From: Dolichospermum sp. UHCC 0259
GTDB lineage: Bacteria; Cyanobacteriota; Cyanobacteriia; Cyanobacteriales; Nostocaceae
Reading direction: 5' to 3'
NCBI RefSeq assembly: GCF_009711935.1
Contig: NZ_VIKX01000122.1
Coordinates: 1 to 44,714, forward strand
Length of the DNA: 44,714 nucleotides
Part shown: piece after piece, positions 33,698 to 43,100 of the stretch
How positions within the stretch are numbered: position 1 is the first letter of the stretch
Layout: the number at the start of each line of letters is the position of its first letter
The notes under the pieces: generated by a model
Seen by the model: only the letters and a program-made list of their open reading frames with translations
The model's database searches: none
Told to the model about the DNA's origin: nothing
Program-made: the position numbers and the translations under genes

Positions 33698-36600
33698 TTA
33701 ATTTCTTCTTTTTGAGTGAGCATTTTTGCGATTTGCTGCCCTTTGTTGAGTTTCTACTAATGTCGCTGTTTTTGGTTGAGCTTGAGTTAAATATTCAGAT
33801 AGAGAACTAATGGTTGGATGTGCAAATAAATGGGTAATGGCAATATCAACAGGAAACATATCTCGAAGTTTGGCGTGAACTTGAACTAGGAGTAATGAAT
33901 GGCCACCAATATCGAAGAAGTTATCATTAATTCCTACTTTTCCTATTTGCAGAAGTTGTTGCCAAAGTTGAGCGATCGCTTGTTCTATTTCTGTTTTTGG
34001 TGGTTCATATTTTACTGCTAATTCTGAAGAGAGACTCTCAATATCTGGTAATGCTTGACGGTCTATTTTACCGTTAGGTGTTAAAGGTAATTTTTTCAGA
34101 ATACCAAAGGCTGATGGCAGCATATAATCTGGTAGTTTCTGTTTGAGAAAACTCCGCAATTCATTAATATTTATTGTCGCTTTTGCTTGAGGAACAAGAT
34201 AAGCTATTAAGCGTTGATTATTTTCAGATTGTTGAACTGTAACTACAGCTTGTTGTATAGTTGGATGTTGACCCAGAGTTAGTTCTATTTCTGCTAATTC
34301 AATGCGGAATCCGCGAATTTTGACTTGGTTATCAACTCTACCCAGGAATTCTATATTACCATCTTCTAAATAACGGACGCGATCGCCTGTTTTATACAGA
34401 CGTAAATCTTGACCGAGGAAGGAATGGTAAATAAACCGTTCTGCTGTGAGTTCTGGTTGGTTTAAATAACCGCGACTTAATCCTGCACCACTAATATAAA
34501 GTTCACCTCGTACACCCAGAGGGACTGGTTTTAAGTCTTCATCTAAGATATAAACTTGAGTATTAGCAAGTGGACGACCTAAAGGAACTGTCTCGGAAGT
34601 TAATTCATCATCTTGATTTGCCACTGCATAAGTTAAAACGCCAATAGTGGTTTCTGTTGGTCCATAATGATTAAATATTTGACAGTTTGGTGCTTGCTGT
34701 TGAATTTGAGAAATTAATTTCCAACTAGCTATTTCACCACCCAAAATTAAGCATTGACGGGGAATAATAGATACTGCTAATGGAGTTGCGGACAGGAATG
34801 CAGCGAGGTGAGAAGGGACAATTTTTAAACAATCAATCGGATGTTGACGACAATATTCAGCTAACTCCACAGCATTTCCTACCCGTGCTGAGGAAATGAT
34901 ATGTAAACAGCCTCCTCTGCAAAGAGAAGGGAAAATCATTGTATTTCCCAAGTCTGCACTCAAACTAGAAACGGTGGCATAGTTTGCAGTTGTTGGTAAG
35001 TTGAGTTCATGAGCTATCGCATTGATATAATTGAACAATTGTCGGTGTTCTGCGGCCACTCCTTTTGGTTTACCTGTAGAACCGGAAGTAAAGATAACAT
35101 AAACAAGATTTTCCGGTTTTACTTCCGTATGAGGATTTTTATTACTTTCGACTGCAATATTTTCCCAATCTGCATCAATAGCAATTACTTTTTCTTTTTC
35201 AAAACGATTAATTAATGATTGCTGAGTAATTACTAATGATGTTTTTGCCTCTTGTAATCGTAAGTTGAGAGCTTCTGTTGGTAAATTAGATTCAAGTGGT
35301 AAATATACTCCACCTGCTTTGAGAATACCTAATAAACCAACAATCATTTCTAAGGAACGTTCTACGCACAAACCAACTACAAAATCTGGCTGTACCCCTT
35401 GCTTTTTCAGATAGTGTGCTAGTTGATTAGCTTTACAGTTTAATTCTTTATATGTGATTTCTTCATTTTCAAACACTACAGCAACTTGATTTGGTGTTTT
35501 TTCTACCTGCTCTGCAAATAATTCATGAATACATTTTTCACGATCATACTCAATTTTTGTTTGATTAAATTCAACTAACAATTGTTGACATTCACTGTCG
35601 CTGAGTATTTCTAATTCACTAATAGGTATATTTGAATTATTGAGAGTATTTATCAATAATGTTTGAAAATTTTTTGCTAGTCTTTGAATTGTTGCTTGAG
35701 AAAAGCAATTAATATCATAGTAAAACTCTGCAACTAAACTATGATTGTCCTGTAAACAAGATAATTTAACTTTAAAAGGTTCAATCAAACTGTAGATTTC
35801 TTGTAAGGTAAATTTGACTTCTATATCATCAGAGTTATGAACAGAAATATTATTAAATTCAAAACCAATGGGGAATGCTATCAAACCATCAGTTTCTACA
35901 GCTTCAGGTACAAAATAATCTTGCCATTCAGTAGCATTTTCTAATGTTTGTTTGACTACTGCTAATACTTCTATAAAGTTTAAATTAGGAGTAAATTTAG
36001 TTTTAATTGGTAGCCAATTTGCTAATAAGCCAAGTACATCATTAAGTTCTTCATATTCACGGCGACTAGCTGCTGTACCAATGACAATTTCTGATTCTCC
36101 TGTGAGTCGCCAAATCAATATTTGCCAACAGGCTAGTAATATAATATCAAGCTTCATATCATACTTTTTGGCAAATTCATCAATTGCATCAGATAATTCT
36201 TGGCTAATGGCTAACTTATACCTATCAGTTATAAATTTATTACTCTTTTTTGTCTGTTCATTAGGTAATTTTAATGCTGATAAAGAGTTAATTTTTTGTT
36301 GTTGCCAATATGCTTGTGCTTCCGCTGCATCTTCGTCTGTAAGTAATTGATTTTGCCATTCAGAAAATTGGACATACTGTACAGAATTTAAATTTAATTC
36401 TTTACCTTTAAAGCATTTTTCATAACCTTGACTAATTTGATTAACCAAGTTTTTGATTGTTCTATTATCTGCACATAAAGCAGGTAGAGAAATCATGAAA
36501 ATATGTTGATTATCCAACAATTTGATTAAACATAACCGCAGTGGTAAATCTTGAGATTTATTTTGATATTCCTGTCTTGCTTGCCAAAATAACTCTTGAA

Positions 36601-36901
36601 TTTTCTCAGCAATATCTTCTTGAGATAAATTACTTAAATCCAAATATTCCCAATCAAATAAACTCTGATTGCCAAATACCATAACCGGGTTTTTAGCTCC
36701 AGGTAAGGAATAAAAGTTTGTTTTCAAGATATCATGATCATTAATAATTTTCTGAAGAGTATTTTCCAGTATCTCTAGTCGGAGATTACCGTCAATTAAA
36801 ATACTACATTGGGAGCAGAAAGCAGAACTATTTTGTTGTAAATTCCACAGTCTTTTTTGTTGAGGAGCAAGTTGAAAGCCACTAATTACTTGAGTTTGCA
36901 T
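33698..36901 (-). CDS. NRPS module: C*-A(Asp?)-T
   Basis: A 1067-residue single module, sister to the one at 19913-23137. The N-terminal condensation-like domain (about 1-430) has SLPALCAD (138-145) where HHxxxDG should be. The A domain (about 465-960) has pocket residues D-L-T-K-I-G-H-I-G-K, nine of ten identical to the aspartate code DLTKVGHIGK. T domain about 985-1055 (FFDIGGHSLLL), then a basic tail. The preceding gene product ends in C plus a SyrP-type dioxygenase domain, the same order as for the Asn module. Asp would be beta-hydroxylated if that dioxygenase worked, but the MITE at 37017 breaks it. The T domain hands the chain to the PKS 36 bp downstream. The substrate is an inference. 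Confidence 0.92.
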   Translation of the reverse strand: MQTQVISGFQLAPQQKRLWNLQQNSSAFCSQCSILIDGNLRLEILENTLQKIINDHDILKTNFYSLPGAKNPVMVFGNQSLFDWEYLDLSNLSQEDIAEKIQELFWQARQEYQNKSQDLPLRLCLIKLLDNQHIFMISLPALCADNRTIKNLVNQISQGYEKCFKGKELNLNSVQYVQFSEWQNQLLTDEDAAEAQAYWQQQKINSLSALKLPNEQTKKSNKFITDRYKLAISQELSDAIDEFAKKYDMKLDIILLACWQILIWRLTGESEIVIGTAASRREYEELNDVLGLLANWLPIKTKFTPNLNFIEVLAVVKQTLENATEWQDYFVPEAVETDGLIAFPIGFEFNNISVHNSDDIEVKFTLQEIYSLIEPFKVKLSCLQDNHSLVAEFYYDINCFSQATIQRLAKNFQTLLINTLNNSNIPISELEILSDSECQQLLVEFNQTKIEYDREKCIHELFAEQVEKTPNQVAVVFENEEITYKELNCKANQLAHYLKKQGVQPDFVVGLCVERSLEMIVGLLGILKAGGVYLPLESNLPTEALNLRLQEAKTSLVITQQSLINRFEKEKVIAIDADWENIAVESNKNPHTEVKPENLVYVIFTSGSTGKPKGVAAEHRQLFNYINAIAHELNLPTTANYATVSSLSADLGNTMIFPSLCRGGCLHIISSARVGNAVELAEYCRQHPIDCLKIVPSHLAAFLSATPLAVSIIPRQCLILGGEIASWKLISQIQQQAPNCQIFNHYGPTETTIGVLTYAVANQDDELTSETVPLGRPLANTQVYILDEDLKPVPLGVRGELYISGAGLSRGYLNQPELTAERFIYHSFLGQDLRLYKTGDRVRYLEDGNIEFLGRVDNQVKIRGFRIELAEIELTLGQHPTIQQAVVTVQQSENNQRLIAYLVPQAKATININELRSFLKQKLPDYMLPSAFGILKKLPLTPNGKIDRQALPDIESLSSELAVKYEPPKTEIEQAIAQLWQQLLQIGKVGINDNFFDIGGHSLLLVQVHAKLRDMFPVDIAITHLFAHPTISSLSEYLTQAQPKTATLVETQQRAANRKNAHSKRRN

Positions 36902-36916
36902 AGTTTTAAAGAACAG

Positions 36917-37014
36917 TTATTTTTGAATATCTTGACTATTAATCATTTCTGCCATTGCGACAACGATTTTACGCTCTCCCAAATAGGGATTTCTAGCGTG
37001 AGCAGCCAGCATAT
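36917..37014 (-). pseudogene. Severed C-terminal end of the fused dioxygenase
   Basis: This fragment encodes NMLAAHARNPYLGERKIVVA and then MAEMINSQDIQK before a stop. It is the missing end of the dioxygenase domain of the upstream NRPS, and matches LAAHARNAFTGERK of the intact paralogue at 23151-24179. It holds the distal iron-ligand His (codon 36998-37000) and the 2-oxoglutarate Arg. It is cut from the rest by the 125-bp element at 37017-37141. An open frame running from an ATG inside the element (37114) could still express it as a 65-residue peptide, but its role would be doubtful. Confidence 0.85.
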
Positions 37015-37016
37015 TA

Positions 37017-37141
37017 AGTAGGTAAACCGAAAAATTTAAAGGTATGTGACGAAATGTAAATTCAATGAATGCCTTACAAATAGGTTGTTTTACGGGTTTC
37101 ACAAAACTAAACATATATTGGTTTTATTATGTTTACCTACT
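37017..37141. mobile_element. 125-bp MITE inserted in the NRPS dioxygenase domain
   Basis: The ends are perfect 11-bp inverted repeats, AGTAGGTAAAC (37017-37027) and GTTTACCTACT (37131-37141), flanked by TA duplications (37015-37016, 37142-37143). Removing the element plus one TA restores the reading frame Met-Leu-Asp-Asn-Met-Leu-Ala-Ala-His across the join, exactly as in the intact paralogue. There is no transposase coding capacity. TA targets fit mobilisation by an IS630/Tc1-type transposase (inference). The terminal AGTAG supplies the in-frame TAG that ends the NRPS. Confidence 0.93.
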
Positions 37142-40100
37142 TATCTAGCATGATAATGTCGCCTTTTTGCCAAGGGAAGCTAATTTGTGATTGCTGATAG
37201 ACTGCATTAATTTCGGCAATTTCCGCGTCTGTAATTGGTGTACCGTCACCAAAGTAAACGTTACGGGGTAATTTCGATTCTCCAAATATAGATAACAGTG
37301 ATTCTCTAACATCTGTATCTAAATAGGAGATATGGTGTAATTGAATTTGGTTAAAAAATACAGGTTCGCCAGTTTGGGGATGTACTGCTAAAGCTGGACG
37401 AATTTGGCGAGTAACTAAATTATTATCATTATACCATTCAAATTCAATTTTTGCTTGACGACAATAATTTTCTACTTCTTGTTTATCTGTAGTTTGAAAA
37501 AAGTTCTGCCAACTCACATCTAAGCCTTCAGCGTAATTTCTCACGTACATTAACTGTTTGATAGCTAGTTTTTCTCGTAATTGTGGACTAAGTATTTGAT
37601 AAGCTTTTCTACAGTCAACAATTGGGGTTTCTCCACCTTTTTCTGCTGGTTGAACACAGTAAAACCAAATCTTTAAGGGGAAGGAATGTAAATGAGAACT
37701 TTCATTGTGAAAAAGTATCGCTTTATCTGCTGGGTAAGGAGTAGAACCATAAACTTTACCACCTTCATCTGTGCGGGGTAAGTCGCCATATTCAGCAAAT
37801 AAATTAGGGCAAATTGTTTGAGCGAAATTTTCAAACTCTGAAACTGATTTTACATCAAAACCTCTAAATAAAATCGCTCCATGTTTGAATAATTCAGTTT
37901 CCAGATATGCACGGTTATTTTCTGTCCAAGATATGATATCAATTTCTGCACTATGGGGCTGAATTACGAGGGGGAATTTTTGCCCTGCTTGCAGATAATC
38001 TGTTTTAATTAATTGCTCTACTGATAGATTAACAGCCTGGGGAGCAATGCTCATGAATTTTTGTCTTTTAGCTGCTTTACGTTCCTGTTGTTGCATAGTT
38101 TGTTGTTCCTTTTCTGTTGCTGTTAACATTTCTAATGTATTGATGTGGTTTTGAGGTTGGTTAACAATACTGTTAATTAATGTTTGCCATTGTTCGGTTA
38201 AGTTAGTGATAGTATCTGAAGCAAATAAATCGGCGTTATATTGCCATTTTCCTGCTATACCTTGCTCAGTTTCTGTCAAGAATAGGGCTAAATCGAATCT
38301 GGCTACTTTGCTTTCTACTTCCAATAATTTTAAGGTGAGTTCTGGTAATTCTAAGGCTGAGTTGGGTGTATTTTGCAGGACAAATAACACTTGGAAAAAT
38401 GGTACTGTATTACTTACCTGACGTTCAGGTTGTAATTCTCTCACTAATTCGTCAAATGGTAAATCTTGATGAGCGTAAGCTGCTAATGTTTGGGTGCGAA
38501 CTCGTTGTAATAATTCTCTAAAAGTGGGATTTCCTGTTAAGTCAGTGCGAAGGACTAATAAGTTAATAAAAAAGCCAATTAATGATTCAATTTCCGCTTG
38601 ATTCCTATTAGCAATATCCGTACCAACTACAATATCATCTTGATTGCTGTAACGTTGTAATAAGATTTTAAAACTGGCCAACAGTGTCATAAATAAAGTA
38701 ACACTTTCTTGCCGTGATAATTGTTGTAATTGATGTGATATTGTGGCAGGTATTAAGAATGTGTGACTAGCACCTCGGTTAGTTTTCACTTCTGCACGGG
38801 GACGAGTTGTAGGCAGTTGTAAAACAGGTAAATTAGCTAATTGCTGCTGCCAATATGTAAATAGAGTTTCTCGTCTTTCACCTTGTAAATGTTGACGTTG
38901 CCAAATTGCAAAGTCTGCATATTGGATAGGTAATGTTGGTAAAGGTGAAGTTTGATTTTGACTAAAAGCAGAATAGAGTGCTGCCAATTCTTTAATTATT
39001 ATACCTGTTGACCAACCATCAAAAACAATATGGTGGATAGTAAATAGTAAGATGTATTCTTGTTGGTCTAATTGTAATAGTTTACATCTTAATAATGGTG
39101 CTTGTTGCAAATCAAATTGTATTCGATATTCCTCTTCATTATAACATTTAATTGCTTCTTTTTGGGCAGATTTTGTCAAATTTTGTAAATTAATTACAGG
39201 TATTTTTAACTGTATATCATCAACAAGTATCTGTAAAGGTTGCCCATCAACTAAAACAAAGCTAGTGCGTAAAACTTCATGACGGCGAATAATTTCATTG
39301 ATGCTTTGTTCTAATGCCTGTATATTCAATTCACCCACAAATTGAACTGCTGCGGGCATATTGTAAATACTACTATCTGGGTTAAGTTGTTCTAATAACC
39401 ATAACCTAGTTTGAGCAAAAGATAAAGGTAGATTTCCATCACGAGAAACAGGTGTAATTGTCGAAATACTTTCACTATTTATTTGTTGAATTTCCTTAGC
39501 TAGTTCGGCAATAGTAGGAAATGTAAATAAATGTTGCAATGATATATCTACTGACAAGATTTTCCGAATCCGAGAAATAACTTGAGTTGCTAATAAAGAA
39601 TGTCCACCGAGTTCAAAGAAATTGTCATAAATACCAACTTGAGAAACACTTAAAACTTGAGTCCAAATTGCAGCTAAAACTTCTTCTACTGGATGACGAG
39701 GAAGCACAAAATTATCTGTTTCCAATTGAGTATTTTCTGGTGCAGGTAAAGCGCGACGGTTTACTTTACCATTAGGAGTTAAAGGTAGAGATTCTAAGAA
39801 GACAAAAGCACTGGGTATCATGTACTCAGGTAATTTTTGCCGTAAATATTGACGTAGTTCATCAATAGTGGTGTTTTCAACAACTAAATAAGCAACTAAA
39901 CGCTGATTTCCTGGTACATCTTCCCACGTTATAACTACACATTGACGCACTGCTAAATGGCTTTCTAAAACAGCTTCAATTTCGCCTAATTCAATGCGGA
40001 AACCCCGAATTTTTACTTGATAGTCAATGCGTCCTAAATATTCAATTTCTCCATTGGCAAGATAACGGGCTAAGTCACCTGTTTTATAGATTAATTTCTC

Positions 40101-43100
40101 GGAATTAAAGGGGTTAGAAATGAATTTTTCTTGAGTTAATTCCGGTTGCTGAAAATAACCCCGTGCTAAACCAGCACCACCAATATACATTTCTCCTGGA
40201 ACGCCGACGGGTAATGGTTGTAGAGATTTATCTAAAATATAAATTTGGGTGTTAGCTAGAGGACGACCGATAGAAACGGTTTTTTGACTATCATGAATTG
40301 GCTGAATTGTTGACCAAATTGTTGTTTCTGTTGGCCCGTATAAGTTCCAAAGTTGATAACATTTTGATAATAATTGATCAGCTAAATTTTGAGGTAAGGC
40401 TTCACCTCCACAAAGAATTTTTAATTGTGAATTTCCTTCCCAACCGGCATCTAATAACATTCGCCAAGTTGCAGGGGTAGCTTGCATAATGGTTGCAGCA
40501 GAATTATTGAGTTGTTGTAATAACTGTGTACCGTCCGTTGCTACTTCTCGACTGACTAATATTAATTTAGCTCCTGTTATTAAGGGTAGAAAAATTTCTA
40601 AACCCGCAATATCAAAAGATAGGGTAGTGACTGAGAGTAAACTATCTGCTTGAGTTAAATGTAAATGCTGCTGCATTGCAGTCAGGAAATTTACTACACT
40701 TCTATGAGTAATTTGTACACCTTTGGGTTGGCCTGTCGAACCAGAAGTATAGATGGTGTAAATCAAATTATCCGTCTGAATGCTGGTATTAGGGCTATTT
40801 GTAGCTTGAATGGCGATGTTTTCCCAGTCCCTATCTAAACAAATAACTTGAGCGTTGTGAGGGGGAATATGAGGTAATAAATATTGCTGTGTGAGCAAGA
40901 TTGAGATTTGCGAGTCTGCTAACATGAATCCTAAACGCTCTTGAGGAAATGTAGGATCTAGTGGGATGTATGCGCCACCTGCTTTGATAGTTGCAATGAG
41001 GGCGATAATCATGGAGAGGGAGCGATCGCTACAAATACCCACTAGCACTTCCTTCCCTACACCCAAGCTGGTTAAATATCGTGCCAGTTGATTTGATTTT
41101 TTATCCAATTCTGCATAAGTTAACTGTTGTGAACCAGCTACCACAGCCACAGCATTTGGTGTCTTGGCTACCTGAGTGGTAAACAACTCATGAACGCAGA
41201 CATGAGGATAATTAGCTTCTGTATTATTCCACTCTCTCAATATTTGCTGCTGTTCTGCTGGTGTAAGTATAGATAATTCTGATATAGACTTATCTGGATA
41301 TTTAACGATATCTGCTAACAAAGTTTGTAAATGTCCGAGCATCCAGTTAATATTATCAACAGCAAATAAATCGCTGTTATACTCCAATTCTCCAACTAAA
41401 CTCTCACCATTCTCGATAAAAGATAAACTCAAATCAAATCGAGCCGTATTATTTTCTATAGGCAAATATTCTAAATTTAAACCTGACAACTGTAACCCAT
41501 TCCCAGGTGCATTTTGTAGGGCAAACATCACCTGAAATAGTGGTGTATGAATCAGATTTCTTTCTGGTTGTAATTCTTCTACTAATAATTCAAATGGTAA
41601 ATCTTGATGAGTATATGCTCCTAATGTTACCTCTCTAACTTGTTTTAACAAATCAGTAAATCTCAGATTATCCTTAAGTTGCGATCGCAGTACCAAAGTA
41701 TTGACAAAAAAGCCAATTAAACCCTCAATTTCCTTACGGTTACGGTTAGCAATAGGTGAACCTATTAAAATATCTTCCTGTCCGGTATAACGGTAAAGCA
41801 GAGTTTTAAAAGCTGCTAATAAAGTCATAAATAGCGTTACACCTTGTTTTTGACTCAAAGATTTTAATTGATTGCTCAAAACAGGAGAAAGTGTAAATAT
41901 CTGCTTTTTACCAGTAAAAGTTTGTTGTTTCGGACGTGGTTTAGCAAAAGGAAGTTCTAATACTGGTAAATTACCATTTAATTGTTGTTTCCAGTATTCC
42001 ATTTGAGCAGCAAATACTTGTTCTTGTAACTGTGTTCTTTGCCAAACTGCAAAATCAGCATATTGAATATTTAAACTTGGTAATTCATAACTTTTACCTG
42101 TACAAAATGACTCATATAAAACAGCTAATTCTTGAATAATTACGCCTGCTGACCAACCATCAGCCACAATATGATGTATTGTAAATAACAAAATATACTC
42201 TTGTTCTGCTAATTGCAACAGCAAGATATTTAATAATGGTGCAATAGTTAAATTAAAAGCATATTGCGACTGTTTTTTCTCCCAATTTTTAGTTTCTATT
42301 TCTCTCTCTTCTGGTGGTAAATTCTGTAAATTAACTACGGGCAAAGTAATACTAACTTCTGGAATAATTACCTGTTTTGGTTCACCATCCACACTTAAAA
42401 AAGTAGTACGTAAAGCTTGATGACGGCGGATAATTTCGTTAAAACTTTGTTCTAATGCAGCAATGTTTAAGTTTCCTTGTAGTCTTACAGCCCTAGAGAG
42501 ATTATAAGCAGAGCTTCCTGATTGTAACTGGTCTAAAAACCATAATCTTTGTTGAGCAAAGGACAATGGTAAAGTATCTGTTTTCGTAACTTTTTCTATG
42601 GGTAAAACTGCGAAATTTTGTCCTGCTTTTAGTGCTGTTTCTAGACGCTGTGCTAGTTCTGCGACAGTTGGTAATTCAAACAAACTGCGGAGAGGTAATT
42701 CAACCTTAAATGCTTCCCGAATTTGAGATATTACTTGTGTTGCTAATAGAGAATGTCCACCTAATTCAAAAAAGTTTTCTGTAATTCCTACTTGTTTAAC
42801 ACCCAGAATTTTGATCCATATTGCCGCTAAAACTTCTTCTATCGGAGTCCGTGGTGCAATAATAGTACCTTGTTTGTGCTGTGATAATTCTTCTGGTGCT
42901 GGTAATGCTTGACGGTTCACTTTACCATTAGGAGTCAGGGGTAGGGCTTCTAAAATGACAAAGTGAGAGGGCAACATATAATTAGGTAAGTTGTCCTGTA
43001 AAAAGCTATTTAGTTGATGTAAATCTATAGTATTTGAATTTTTGGCAACTAAATAAGCTATTAATTGTTTATCCTTATTTTCATTTTCTCGTGCTGTGAC

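Noticed and set aside
35952-36350. 132-codon plus-strand frame
   Set aside because: It is a shadow of the NRPS condensation-like domain on the other strand, with Ser/Asn-rich low-complexity translation and no start signals.
36917-37114. 65-codon frame as an independent gene
   Set aside because: Its first half is translated MITE sequence and its second half is the severed end of the dioxygenase domain, so I list it as a pseudogene fragment.
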